Shown piece by piece: positions 16,345 to 24,952 of a DNA stretch of 64,000 nucleotides; position 1 is the first letter of the stretch; every line of letters starts with the position of its first letter. Made by a program: the position numbers and the translations under genes. The DNA comes from Streptomyces sp. Sge12 (GTDB lineage: Bacteria > Actinomycetota > Actinomycetes > Streptomycetales > Streptomycetaceae): the NCBI RefSeq assembly GCF_002080455.1, contig NZ_CP020555.1:558001-622000 (forward strand), in the 5' to 3' direction. The notes under the pieces were generated by a model. It was not told the DNA's origin and did not search any database. It was given only the letters and a program-made list of their open reading frames with translations.

Positions 16345-18099
16345 TCAGCCGATCGGCCGCGGGGTCGCGTCGATCCCGGTGGCCGTCGCCCGGAACCAGA
16401 CGGCCTTGCCGTCGGCGCCGACGGCCGACAGGTCGACCAGACCGTCGCGGTCGAAGTCGCCCGCGGAGACCAGCGTCGGGTAGGCCGTCCGGCCGAAGCC
16501 CGAGCCGATCCTCACGCGCTGCGCCGTGCCCCAGCTCCTGGGGTCGAGTTGCCCGGCGGCGTCCTTGGCGCCCTTCACGGCGAAGAGGTCGCCGGAGGCG
16601 TCGTCGCGCACCCACAGGTCGCCGGCGCCGTCGCCGTCGGTGTCGCCCGGGGCGAGGACCGAGACGATGTCCCAGCCGCCGTCACCGACGAGGACCGGGG
16701 CGCCGTTCATGTCGAGGTAGCCGGAGCGGCTGCCCGTGTACGCCCAGAGCTTCGCACCCTGCTTGACCAGCAGGTCGGGCTCCCCGTCACCGTTCCAGTC
16801 ACCCGCGTCGGCGATGTCCTGGGCGTCCGACCAGTGATCGTTGCCCTGCGCCGGGTCCTCCTCGAAGACACTCAGGATGATGCCGTCGTGCGGACGGACG
16901 CCGCCGAGGCCGTTGTTGCTGAAGAGCCGGAGCTGCTTGGCTCCCAGCCCTTCGACCCACTCGAGCACCAGCAGGTCGTTGTATCCGTCCTCGCCCCAGT
17001 CCCCGCCGGCGGCGATCCGGCTGCCGGGGGCGAAGGACGCCCCGCCGTCGACCGGTGCGGCGAAGGTGCCGTCGGCCCGGCCGGCCGAGAAGCGGAGCCT
17101 GCCGTCGGGGTCCAGGGTCCACAGGTCGCGCAGACCGTCGCCGTTGAGGTCACCGGCGGCGTCGCGGACCCCGCCGTTCCCGAGGGCCCAGAAGAGGTAC
17201 ACGGCCTGGTCCGAACGCCGCCCGGCCTTGTCCACGCTGTACGCGTACATCATGTGCGGACCGGAGCCGGTGGGCGTGATCACGGCACTGCCGCCCGGAG
17301 CCACGGTGGCCTCCCGCGGCTCGAAGTCCGACCAGTACACGATCTTCTCGATGTTGGTGGCGCCACCGGTGCCGAACGTGAAGGTGCCCGGGGTGCGGGC
17401 CTTGCCGGTGTCGGCGGGGGCGCCGTTCGAGGCGTCGGGGAACTCGGGTGAGCTGATCACCGGCGGCGCGGGGCGGCCGATGGTGGTCTCCAGTTTCGCG
17501 GTCGTCGGGGCGAAGCGCTTCCAGGCCGAGGCGTCGGACTCGTTCGCCGCGAACAGACCGACGGTGACGGAGGCCTGGGACGTGGCCGCGGCCTCCTTCA
17601 CCAACGCGGTGGCGTCGAATTCGAGGTCGCCGGCCGCACAGCCCTCGCGGCCCTTGGCGTCCGTCACCGTCGCCAGCCGGACGGCCTTGGCGGGCTGGTT
17701 GTTCCACGTGGTCTTCGCCGAGACGGCGCCGACGCTCCACAGCTCCACCGGACGGCCCGTGCAGGACGCGGCCCCCGTGTTGGTGATCCGGAAGGTCGCC
17801 TTGGAGACCGTGGCACCCGCCAACGCGGTGGTGTCCAGGCGGAGGTACGCGCGGGACAGCCCCTCGGTGCCGGCCTCATTGCCGACGCGCAGGTCGCCGG
17901 CGGCGTTCCAGTAGGAGCGGTTCGGGTACTTCTTGGACACGCGCGTCCAGGCCTGCGCGCCGACGGGGGTCTCCCCCGCCCCCGCGGCGCTGACGGCCGG
18001 CGCGGCGACGGCGGCCGTCGCCGGTCCTGCCACCACGCCGGCCACGGCCAGTCCGCCAGCCAGGGCCAGCGAGACGGCGCTCGACATCCTTCTCAGCAT
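16345..18099 (-). CDS. secreted DNRLRE plus FG-GAP/VCBS-repeat protein
   Basis: A 584-aa exported protein. The ATG at 18099 has GGAG eight bases upstream and begins a signal peptide (MLRRMSSAVSLALAGGLAVA). Residues ~45-190 form a DNRLRE-type beta domain (YPNRSYWNAAGDLRVGN, SRAYLRLDTTAL, TTWNNQP). A linker follows, then four or more FG-GAP repeats with calcium-type loops: DLNGDGLRDLW, DWNGDGEPDLL, DTDGDGAGDLW, DFDRDGLVDLS, suggesting a beta-propeller. It is probably an extracellular surface-binding protein; no enzyme motif seen. Confidence 0.83.
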   Translation of the reverse strand: MLRRMSSAVSLALAGGLAVAGVVAGPATAAVAAPAVSAAGAGETPVGAQAWTRVSKKYPNRSYWNAAGDLRVGNEAGTEGLSRAYLRLDTTALAGATVSKATFRITNTGAASCTGRPVELWSVGAVSAKTTWNNQPAKAVRLATVTDAKGREGCAAGDLEFDATALVKEAAATSQASVTVGLFAANESDASAWKRFAPTTAKLETTIGRPAPPVISSPEFPDASNGAPADTGKARTPGTFTFGTGGATNIEKIVYWSDFEPREATVAPGGSAVITPTGSGPHMMYAYSVDKAGRRSDQAVYLFWALGNGGVRDAAGDLNGDGLRDLWTLDPDGRLRFSAGRADGTFAAPVDGGASFAPGSRIAAGGDWGEDGYNDLLVLEWVEGLGAKQLRLFSNNGLGGVRPHDGIILSVFEEDPAQGNDHWSDAQDIADAGDWNGDGEPDLLVKQGAKLWAYTGSRSGYLDMNGAPVLVGDGGWDIVSVLAPGDTDGDGAGDLWVRDDASGDLFAVKGAKDAAGQLDPRSWGTAQRVRIGSGFGRTAYPTLVSAGDFDRDGLVDLSAVGADGKAVWFRATATGIDATPRPIG

Positions 18100-18229
18100 G
18101 CACGCTCCACACATCGGTCGGTTCTCGGGTACGAGCGCCCACCCTAACCGTGTGATCAACTTCTTCGGGAACGATTAATCGGGGCCTCCATCACATCCAT
18201 GACCTGCACGAAGACGCACCGACCCCGTG

Positions 18230-19540
18230 TCACGCCCCGTCGCGGACGAGGGACAGCAGGCGGTCCAGGACGCGGGGGCCGCCGGCGCGGAGGCCGTCGT
18301 GCTCGAACTCGTCCGTCACCCAGGTCCGCAGACCCCGCACGGAGCGGGCCGTCTCCAGCGAGTGCGCCGTGTCCACGTACATGTCGTCGTGGTAGACCGC
18401 GGCGGCCACCGGCACGTCGTTGGCGGCCAGTCGGGCCGGGTCGTAGAGCGGCTGCCAGCCGGTGCGGGCGGCCAGGAGCTCGGCGGTCTCGCGCAGCGGG
18501 GCGAGGGCCGGGTCGGTGGTGAAGTGCCAGGGGTGGATGGTCTCGCCGGTGAAGAGCATCGGCTCGTCGCCCGCGAGGGCCTTGTCCGCGTCGAAGCGGG
18601 GGTGGCGGGCACGCACGCGCTCGGCGGCCCAGGCGGTGGGCGTGGCGGGGTCCTGGGCGTAGATCGCCTCGTGGACCAGTGCGTAGAGGGGGTGACCGGC
18701 GAAGGACAGCAGGGAGCGGGCGCCTTCCAGGAAGGCGTCGGAGAGGGCGGGTCCCGCGGGGGTCGGGACGAAGGCGTCCTCCAGCAGGTAGTGGAGCTGG
18801 TGGCTGCCGTCGCCCCCGCCGAGGAGGATGCCGAGGGACTGGAAGCCCTCGACGGTGAGGCGGTGGCCGCCGGGGAGTTCGGCCGGTGCTTCGGCGAGGT
18901 GGGCGGCGATCCGGCGGGCGCGTTCGACGTCCATCGGGTAGCGGGCGTAGTGGGCCAGGTTCTTGCGCTCGATGCGGGGGTACGCGGCCTCGTACACCTC
19001 GTCGGCACCGGCGGTCAGGGACGGCAGGCCACCGGTGATGAGGACGGCGGTGAGGCCCTCGGGCGCGGTGGAGAGGTAGCGGGTCGCGCAGAAGCCGCCG
19101 AAGCTCTGGCCGAGCACGGTCCAGGGCGCGCCGCCGGTCAGGCCGGGCCGGATGGCCTCGGCGTCGCGCACGATGGAGTCGGCGCGGAAGTGGCCGAGGT
19201 ACTCGGCCTGCTGGGCGGGGGTGCCCCGCAGGGGCAGGGTCTGCCGGTTCACCGGGGTGGAGCGGCCCGTTCCGCGCTGGTCGAGCAGCAGCACCCGGTA
19301 CTCGGTCAGCGCGCGCTCCAGCCAGGCCTGGCGGCCGATGAAACGGCGGGCCCCGAAGCCCGGACCGCCCTCCAGGTAGAGCAGCCACGGCAGCGCCTCG
19401 GGGTCCTTACCGGCGGCCACGACCTCGCGGGCGTACAGCTCGATCCGCTCCCCGTCCGGGCGCGCGTGGTCCAGGGGGACGGAGAACCGGTGGTCGGTGA
19501 GGACCGTGCCGGGCTGGCGGTAGCTGTGTGCGATGGTCAC
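18230..19540 (-). CDS. proline iminopeptidase-family alpha/beta hydrolase (S33)
   Basis: A 436-aa serine hydrolase. The oxyanion segment reads LEGGPGFGAR (HGGPG type), then DQRGTGRSTPV and the nucleophile elbow GQSFGGF; a C-terminal YHDDMYVDTAHS helps complete the active site. These three motifs in this order define the prolyl/tripeptidyl aminopeptidase group of the S33 family, which clips N-terminal residues from peptides. The GTG at 19540 has a weak GGGGG upstream; no signal peptide is evident, so a cytosolic enzyme is likely. Confidence 0.87.
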   Translation of the reverse strand: MTIAHSYRQPGTVLTDHRFSVPLDHARPDGERIELYAREVVAAGKDPEALPWLLYLEGGPGFGARRFIGRQAWLERALTEYRVLLLDQRGTGRSTPVNRQTLPLRGTPAQQAEYLGHFRADSIVRDAEAIRPGLTGGAPWTVLGQSFGGFCATRYLSTAPEGLTAVLITGGLPSLTAGADEVYEAAYPRIERKNLAHYARYPMDVERARRIAAHLAEAPAELPGGHRLTVEGFQSLGILLGGGDGSHQLHYLLEDAFVPTPAGPALSDAFLEGARSLLSFAGHPLYALVHEAIYAQDPATPTAWAAERVRARHPRFDADKALAGDEPMLFTGETIHPWHFTTDPALAPLRETAELLAARTGWQPLYDPARLAANDVPVAAAVYHDDMYVDTAHSLETARSVRGLRTWVTDEFEHDGLRAGGPRVLDRLLSLVRDGA

Positions 19541-19635
19541 GGACGGCCCCCAGGGGTACGAGGTGATGAAGGACCGCGCCCCGGCCGGGTGGCGGCGGGG
19601 GCGCGGGGGTGGTGGCCCGATTCTAGGCGGGCCGG

Positions 19636-19657
19636 GTCCGGCCGCGGCTGGCCGGAC
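19636..19657 (-). terminator. hairpin terminator of the dehydrogenase gene
   Basis: GTCCGGCC-GCGGCT-GGCCGGAC, a perfect 8-bp stem, lies 6 bases past the stop of the MscR-like gene and ahead of the peptidase gene. Confidence 0.5.
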
Positions 19658-19663
19658 GGGGTG

Positions 19664-20749
19664 TCAGAACTCGACGACCGAGCGGAGTACCTCACCGCGT
19701 TCCATCCGCGCGAAGGCGTCCTCGACGCCGTCGAGCGGGATGGTCTCGGAGACGAAAGCGTCCAGGTCGAGCCGGCCCTGGAGGTAGAGGTCGATCAGCA
19801 GGGGGAAATCGCGCTCGGGCAGGCAGTCCCCGTACCAGGAGGACTTCAGGGCGCCGCCGCGGCCGAAGACGTCGAGGAGCGGGAGTTCGAGCTTCATCTC
19901 CGGTGTCGGCACGCCCACCAGGACCACCGTCCCGGCGAGGTCGCGCGCGTAGAAGGCCTGACGGTAGGTCTCGGGGCGGCCCACGGCGTCGATGACCACG
20001 TCCGCGCCGTTGCCCCCGGTCAGGCCCTGGATGGCCTTGACCACGTCGTCGGTGCGTCCGTTGACGGTGTGCGTGGCGCCCAGGCCCCGCGCCCATTCCA
20101 GCTTCCGGTCGTCCAGGTCCACGGCGATGATCCGCGAGGCGCCCGCCAGGCGGGCTCCGGCCACGGCCGCGTTGCCCACTCCCCCGCAGCCGATGACGGC
20201 GACGGAGTCGCCCCGCCCGACGTTGCCTGTGTTGAGGGCGGCGCCGAGGCCGGCCATCACCCCGCAGCCGAGGAGGCCGGCGGCGGCCGGGGCGGCCGCG
20301 GGGTCGACCTTGGTGCACTGGCCGGCTGCGACCAGGGTCTTCTCGGCGAACGCACCGATCCCCAGGGCCGGGGAGAGCGGGGTGCCGTCCTCCAGGGTCA
20401 TGGGCTGGGTGGCGTTGTGCGTGGCGAAGCAGTACCAGGGGCGGCCGCGTCGGCAGGCGCGACAGGTGCCGCACACCGCGCGCCAGTTGAGGATCACGAA
20501 GTCGCCGGGAGCCACCGAGGTGACGTCCGGGCCGACGGACTCGACGATTCCGGCGGCCTCGTGGCCGAGCAGGAAGGGGTACTCGTCGTTGATGCCGCCC
20601 TCGCGGTAGTGCAGGTCGGTGTGGCAGACCCCGCAGGCCTGCACCCGGACGAGCGCCTCGCCGGGTCCCGGGTCGGGCACGAGGATCGTCGTCGTCTCCA
20701 CCGGTGCGCCCTTGCTCCGGGCGATGACCCCTCGTACGCGATGCGTCAC
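19664..20749 (-). CDS. S-(hydroxymethyl)mycothiol dehydrogenase-like alcohol dehydrogenase
   Basis: A 361-aa zinc alcohol dehydrogenase. Catalytic-zinc Cys is in [20 protein letters not shown] follows, structural-zinc cysteines are [20 protein letters not shown], and the Rossmann motif is [20 protein letters not shown]. Length, the [14 protein letters not shown] opening and GVMAGLGAA match MscR, the mycothiol-dependent formaldehyde dehydrogenase and nitrosomycothiol reductase. That opening sets the start at GTG 20749. It would protect against formaldehyde or nitrosative stress, though close paralogs act on other alcohols. Confidence 0.8.
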   Translation of the reverse strand: MTHRVRGVIARSKGAPVETTTILVPDPGPGEALVRVQACGVCHTDLHYREGGINDEYPFLLGHEAAGIVESVGPDVTSVAPGDFVILNWRAVCGTCRACRRGRPWYCFATHNATQPMTLEDGTPLSPALGIGAFAEKTLVAAGQCTKVDPAAAPAAAGLLGCGVMAGLGAALNTGNVGRGDSVAVIGCGGVGNAAVAGARLAGASRIIAVDLDDRKLEWARGLGATHTVNGRTDDVVKAIQGLTGGNGADVVIDAVGRPETYRQAFYARDLAGTVVLVGVPTPEMKLELPLLDVFGRGGALKSSWYGDCLPERDFPLLIDLYLQGRLDLDAFVSETIPLDGVEDAFARMERGEVLRSVVEF

Positions 20750-20822
20750 GTCGTACCCCGCTCTGATCGAATCGGTCTGGATCACCGAACGTACACGGAC
20801 GGCACGCGGTACGGGAGTTGTG

Positions 20823-21821
20823 TCACGACACGGCGCGCGACCCGGCCAGATCCGGCGGTACGGCGGCCCGAAGTGCGGCGCCGAAGGCCGCCACGGCGGG
20901 GTGGGCGCCGGCCCCGCTGCGGAAGGCGAGCTTGGTGCGGCGCTGCATGAGCAGGCGCGTGAGGTGTACGGCCGGATCGGCGGGGCCGGTGACTCCGAGC
21001 TGCGGTACGACGGCCACGCCCTGGCCCGCAGCGACCAGCGCGAGCACGGTGGCGAACTCGTCGACCCGGTGGCGGACGCGCGGGGTGAAGCCGGCGGCCT
21101 GGCAGGCCCGGACGGTCATGGCGTGGCAGAGGGTGCCGGGGGTGGCGGTGATCCAGGGAGCCCGGGCGTGCGTCCGCAGGGCCGCCCCCTGGTCGGGTTC
21201 CGGGCCGGCGGGCCGGCCGGGGTCCGGGGCGGCGGCCGCGCCGGGGTCCGGCTCGGCGGGCGGGGCGGCGGGCGGTACGGCGGCCGGGTCGGCGGGCGCG
21301 GCCAGGTACATCGCCTCGCCGTAGAGCGGTTCGGTGGCCAGTCCCGGCTCGGGCTCGGCGGGTACGAAGTCGTACTCGTGCACCAGCGCCACGTCCAGGT
21401 CCCCGGCGCGCAGGGCGTGCGCCACCGCGGCCGGGTCGGTCTCCGAGACCATCGGCTCCAGCCCCGGGTGCCGCCGGGCGAGGGCGATCAGGGCGGCCGG
21501 GACGATGGCCCGGGTCGCGGTGGGGAAGGCGCCGATCCGCAGCACTCCGGAGAGCCCGCCGCGCGCCTCGGCGAGGTCGGCCTCGGCCTGTTCGAGGCGT
21601 TCAAGAACGGCCTCGGCGTGCCGGACCAGGTTCTGGCCCGCCGGGGTGAGCCGGACCCGGCGGCCGGTGCGCTCCAGCAGCGGCAGGCCGGCTTCGCGTT
21701 CGAGGACGGTGAGTTGCTGGGAGACCGCCGAAGGGCTGAAGGCGAGGGCCTCGCCGACGGCGGCGATGGTGCCGCGGCAGGCCAGTTCGCGCAGCAGGCG
21801 CAGGCGTCGTACGTCGAGCAT
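20823..21821 (-). CDS. LysR-family regulator with a Pro/Ala/Asp-rich insertion
   Basis: A 332-aa LysR-type regulator. The winged helix ([41 protein letters not shown]) and dimer helix are normal. Within the effector domain, residues ~177-213 form a low-complexity stretch rich in Pro, Ala, Asp and Glu that breaks the usual MYLAAPA...APWI region, making the protein ~30 residues longer than typical. The gene is divergent from a DapA-like gene over 71 bases that hold a T-N11-A box 10 bases from its start, so it most likely controls that gene and itself. Confidence 0.87.
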   Translation of the reverse strand: MLDVRRLRLLRELACRGTIAAVGEALAFSPSAVSQQLTVLEREAGLPLLERTGRRVRLTPAGQNLVRHAEAVLERLEQAEADLAEARGGLSGVLRIGAFPTATRAIVPAALIALARRHPGLEPMVSETDPAAVAHALRAGDLDVALVHEYDFVPAEPEPGLATEPLYGEAMYLAAPADPAAVPPAAPPAEPDPGAAAAPDPGRPAGPEPDQGAALRTHARAPWITATPGTLCHAMTVRACQAAGFTPRVRHRVDEFATVLALVAAGQGVAVVPQLGVTGPADPAVHLTRLLMQRRTKLAFRSGAGAHPAVAAFGAALRAAVPPDLAGSRAVS

Positions 21822-21830
21822 CGGCTCAGC

Positions 21831-21845
21831 TTACGGTTCGGGTAA
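21831..21845. promoter_or_regulatory. LysR box between the regulator and dapA-like gene
   Basis: TTACGGTTCGGGTAA has TTAC/GTAA arms and the internal T-N11-A pattern recognised by LysR proteins. It lies 9 bases from the LysR start and 48 bases from the divergent gene. Confidence 0.55.
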
Positions 21846-21892
21846 GAAACGCGAACTGGATTTGATCCTTTCCGCGGGCGAGGCTCGTCGGT

Positions 21893-22864
21893 ATGGCACA
21901 GGACATCGCAGGCATCACAGACATCGCAGGGGTAGCGGCAGCAGCGGCGGCCCTCCCGACCCGGCCGTTGCAGGGGATCCACGTACCGCTCGTCACGCCC
22001 TTCACCCGTACCGGGGAGGTCGCCGCCGAGGCGCTGGAGGCGCTGGCCCACGAGGTGCTCGACGCCGGCGCCACCGGGATCGTCGCGCTCGGCACCACCG
22101 CGGAGGCGGCCTGCCTCGAGGAGGCGGAGCGCGACCTCGTCACCACGGTGTGCGCCCGGGTCTGCGGGGAGCGGGGCGCGCCGCTGACCGTGGGTGCGGG
22201 GGCGAGCGGCACCCGGGCCGCCGAGGCCTCGCTGGCCCGGCTGGCCCGGTGGCCCGGGGTGGGGGCGGCGCTGGTGACGGTGCCGGCCTTCGTCCGGCCG
22301 GCGGCCGCCGGTGTGCTGGCGCACTTCGCGCGGCTGGCTGCTGCGAGCCCCGTCCCGCTGATCGTCTATCACGTCCCGTACCGCACCGGGCAGCCGCTGG
22401 ACGCGGCCGCGCTGCGGGCGCTCGGATCGCTGCCGGGGGTCGTCGGGGTGAAGTACGCGGGCGGCGGCATCGGCGAGGACGCGGTGGCACTGCTCGGTGA
22501 CCTGCCGGACGGGTTCGAGGTGCTGGCGGGTGACGACGTGTACCTGTCGCCGCTGCTGGCGCTGGGTGCGGCGGGCGGGATCCTGGCCTCGGCGCATCTG
22601 GCGACGGGCCGGTTCGCCGAGCTCGCCGGGGCCTGGCGGGCCGGTGACGTGGCGCGGGCGCGGCCGCTGGGGCACGCGCTGGCCCGGATGTCGGCGGCGG
22701 CCTTCGCCGAGCCGAATCCGGCGGTGCTCAAGGGCGTCCTGCACGCGCAGGGGCGGATCCCGACGCCGGACGTCCGGCTGCCCCTGCTGCCGGCCTCGGA
22801 GGGGGCGGTGAAGGCGGTGACGACCGCACTGCAGGGGCTGGACGGGCTGGACGGGCCGATGTGA
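21893..22864 (+). CDS. dihydrodipicolinate synthase-family aldolase
   Basis: A 323-aa DHDPS/NAL-superfamily TIM barrel. Family marks are LVTPFTRTGEV, the substrate loop GTTAEAACL (GTTGE type), VYHVPYRTG with the catalytic Tyr, and VVGVKYAGG carrying the Schiff-base Lys. It joins pyruvate to an aldehyde, or the reverse. The isolated context, an alanine-rich N-terminal extension and control by a divergent LysR protein make a catabolic or secondary-metabolic aldolase more likely than the lysine-pathway DapA. Confidence 0.8.
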   Translation: MAQDIAGITDIAGVAAAAAALPTRPLQGIHVPLVTPFTRTGEVAAEALEALAHEVLDAGATGIVALGTTAEAACLEEAERDLVTTVCARVCGERGAPLTVGAGASGTRAAEASLARLARWPGVGAALVTVPAFVRPAAAGVLAHFARLAAASPVPLIVYHVPYRTGQPLDAAALRALGSLPGVVGVKYAGGGIGEDAVALLGDLPDGFEVLAGDDVYLSPLLALGAAGGILASAHLATGRFAELAGAWRAGDVARARPLGHALARMSAAAFAEPNPAVLKGVLHAQGRIPTPDVRLPLLPASEGAVKAVTTALQGLDGLDGPM

Positions 22865-23294
22865 CCCGAGGGGCCGACAGGGCGGCGCCGAATCGGACGC
22901 AAGCAGGCGGCGCAGCTACCGACAATCCGCCGGAAAGAGTCCCCCATGGGCGATTCGCCACCTACGGGCCGCTCGCCCGAATGAGACACCCGGACAGCGG
23001 ACTTGCCCGAATTGGCCACCCGGCCGGTAAACCGTGATGTGAGCCACACCCGACACTTCAACATCATTTCCCGCGAATAGCCGATTCCCTTTTCCCGGAA
23101 AGGGAATCGGCTATTGCGCCATGACGCCTTCAAGGTCATTTACCCGACCGAAAGCGAGATGTCGATCTATCGGGGGAATTCGGGGCTTGTTCCGGCGCGG
23201 CGCGCTCGCCTACGGTCACCTCGTTCCTGGTGGTCAGCTGCCGAATACGGCCCCCGCCCGGGATCTCCCGTCCCCCCACGTGAGGAATTCCGCC
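22865..23294. other. 430-bp intergenic region, long leader of the LysM gene
   Basis: No gene was found here. It holds the 17-bp hairpin at 23076-23115 and then ~180 bases of possible leader for the cell-wall gene. Leaders of Streptomyces resuscitation-factor genes often hold a c-di-AMP (ydaO) riboswitch; the conserved core of that element was not seen. Confidence 0.5.
23076..23115. terminator. 17-bp perfect hairpin after the aldolase gene
   Basis: Arms from AATAGCCGATTCCCTTT to its exact complement enclose a six-base loop (TCCCGG). The stem is AT-richer than its surroundings and lies 212 bases past the aldolase stop, 180 bases before the LysM gene. It may end the aldolase transcript or act inside the LysM leader. 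Confidence 0.6.
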
Positions 23295-23975
23295 ATGCCT
23301 GCAAAGGGTAAGCACCGTCGGCCGAAGCACTACCGGATCACCCGCAAGCTGGCCCTCGCCGGCACAGGTGGCGCGGCCCTCACTCTCCCGCTGATCAGCG
23401 CGACCACCGCCGGTGCGGTGGAGACGGCCGCCGCCCCCACGACCTATTCCGTGGTCGCGGGCGACACCCTTTCGCAGATCGCGGCGCAGCATTCCCTCAC
23501 CGGCGGCTGGCAGAAGCTCTACGAGGCGAACCGGAACGTCGTGGGTGACAACCCGTCGGTCATCCGGCCCGGCATCAAGCTGACGATCGGCACCCAGGCG
23601 AAGACGGCCGCGGCGGCCAAGACCGCTGCCGCCGCCAAGCCCGCGACCGCCTACCCGAACAATCTCGACGGGTGGATCCGCGAGTCCCTCGACGTCATGG
23701 CGAAGCACGGTATTCCCGGCTCCTACAACGGAATTCACCGCAATGTGATGCGCGAGTCCTCCGGCAACCCGCTGGCGATCAACAACTGGGACATCAACGC
23801 CCAGAACGGGATCCCGTCCAAGGGCCTGCTCCAGGTCATCGACCCCACCTTCCGCGCCTACCACGTGCCCGGCACCTCGCAGGACTCCTACGACCCGGTC
23901 GCCAACATCACCGCCGCCTGCAACTACGCGGCGGCGCGCTACGGCTCGATCGACAACGTCAACGGGCCCTACTAG
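23295..23975 (+). CDS. secreted LysM plus transglycosylase (SLT-like) cell-wall protein
   Basis: A 226-aa exported protein. The start at 23295 follows GAGGA. A signal peptide (KLALAGTGGAALTLPLISATTAGA) precedes a LysM domain (TYSVVAGDTLSQIAAQHSLTGGWQKLYEANRNVVGDNPSVIRPGIKLTI). An Ala/Lys-rich linker follows. The C-terminal lysozyme-like domain has VMRESSGNPLAINNWDINAQNG, with the catalytic Glu in RESSGNP, then SKGLLQVIDPTFRAYH and ACNYAAARYGS. It should bind and cleave peptidoglycan, as do the SwlA/Rpf-type enzymes that assist spore germination and growth. Confidence 0.9.
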   Translation: MPAKGKHRRPKHYRITRKLALAGTGGAALTLPLISATTAGAVETAAAPTTYSVVAGDTLSQIAAQHSLTGGWQKLYEANRNVVGDNPSVIRPGIKLTIGTQAKTAAAAKTAAAAKPATAYPNNLDGWIRESLDVMAKHGIPGSYNGIHRNVMRESSGNPLAINNWDINAQNGIPSKGLLQVIDPTFRAYHVPGTSQDSYDPVANITAACNYAAARYGSIDNVNGPY

Positions 23976-23993
23976 GAAACTCCCTGCACCGGT

Positions 23994-24899
23994 TCACACC
24001 GGGCGACGCCGGGCGGCGCGGACGAGGATCCGCAGGGGCGCCGCCGGGCCGTACCCGATGTCCCGGCGCAGGGCGGCGACCCCCGCGCGCTCCACGGCAG
24101 TGAGCTGGTGCGCCATCAGCTCCGTCATGGTCGAGACCACGGGACGCAGTCCGGGCTCGGCGAGGTCGAGAATGCCGCGGGTGTCGTCCAGAGCCGTACG
24201 GGCACGCCGGCACTCGGCGGCGAGGAGGGCCCGTACGGCCGGGGTGTCGCGGGCCTGTTCGAGGTCGGCGCGGGTCACCCCGTGTTCGGCGAGACGGGCG
24301 CGGGGGATGCAGAGCCGGCCGTCCGCGAGGTCCCCGCAGAGGTCGGCGAGGAAGTCCACGCGCTGGGCGGCGTCGACGAACCGCCGCCAGCCCGCCGCCT
24401 GTTGCTCGTCGGGGCCGCCCCGGTACTGGAGCCCGGTGAAGACCAGCACCCCCGGCAGCGCGTACGCGTCCAGGTAGGCCTGGAAGTCCTCCTCCGCCTC
24501 GAAGCCGTCGAATCCGGCCTCGGCGGTGGCGGCGCCCGCCAGGAAGCGGGAGACCCAGTACGGCGGCAGACCGCGGGAGTCCACCGCGTGCGCGTAGGCC
24601 CGCAGCAGCGGGTCGGGGCTGTCCCCGGACTTCAGGGCCGCCTCCACCCGCTCGGACAACGCGGCGAGGCCGGCGGCCCGTTGCTGCGGGGTACCGGTCT
24701 CGGCGACGTCGTCGACGAGGTTCATGAAGGCGAGCCCCGCGGCGAGGCAGGGCACCAGCGGCGGCGCGGCGAGCATCCGCAGCGCCAGGTACGGGGCCGG
24801 CTCGCGGCGGAGCACCCGGCGGGCGGCGTGCGTGTAGTCGTCCCGCAGCCGGGAGCCGGACACACCGGCCGCCGTGAGGGTGGTGCGCCAGCTGGGCAT
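23994..24899 (-). CDS. squalene/phytoene synthase-family protein
   Basis: A 301-aa head-to-head prenyl synthase. The two Asp-rich motifs appear as LVDDVAET (residues ~62-69) and DFLADLCGDLADGRLCIP, and ACRRARTAL is present. The family joins two farnesyl or geranylgeranyl diphosphates into squalene or phytoene. No carotenoid or hopanoid genes neighbour it, so the product is open. The ATG at 24899 is taken because the family begins shortly before LRDDYTHAARRV. Confidence 0.8.
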   Translation of the reverse strand: MPSWRTTLTAAGVSGSRLRDDYTHAARRVLRREPAPYLALRMLAAPPLVPCLAAGLAFMNLVDDVAETGTPQQRAAGLAALSERVEAALKSGDSPDPLLRAYAHAVDSRGLPPYWVSRFLAGAATAEAGFDGFEAEEDFQAYLDAYALPGVLVFTGLQYRGGPDEQQAAGWRRFVDAAQRVDFLADLCGDLADGRLCIPRARLAEHGVTRADLEQARDTPAVRALLAAECRRARTALDDTRGILDLAEPGLRPVVSTMTELMAHQLTAVERAGVAALRRDIGYGPAAPLRILVRAARRRPV

Positions 24900-24952
24900 G
24901 GTGGTCCTGCTCCCTGACCTGTCGGACCGTACGTGCGTACGGCTACAGGATG

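Noticed and set aside
18227..20950. A 907-codon open frame on the plus strand antisense to the peptidase and dehydrogenase genes
   Set aside because: It is Gly/Val/Arg-rich with no domain and mirrors two well-supported genes on the other strand; long antisense frames are usual in high-GC DNA.
21893..22864. Lysine-pathway dapA
   Set aside because: No lysine genes nearby, a LysR partner and an Ala-rich N-terminus favour another aldolase of the superfamily.
23116..23294. c-di-AMP (ydaO) riboswitch in the leader of the LysM gene
   Set aside because: The conserved core stretches of that class were looked for and not seen; only position and gene type suggested it.
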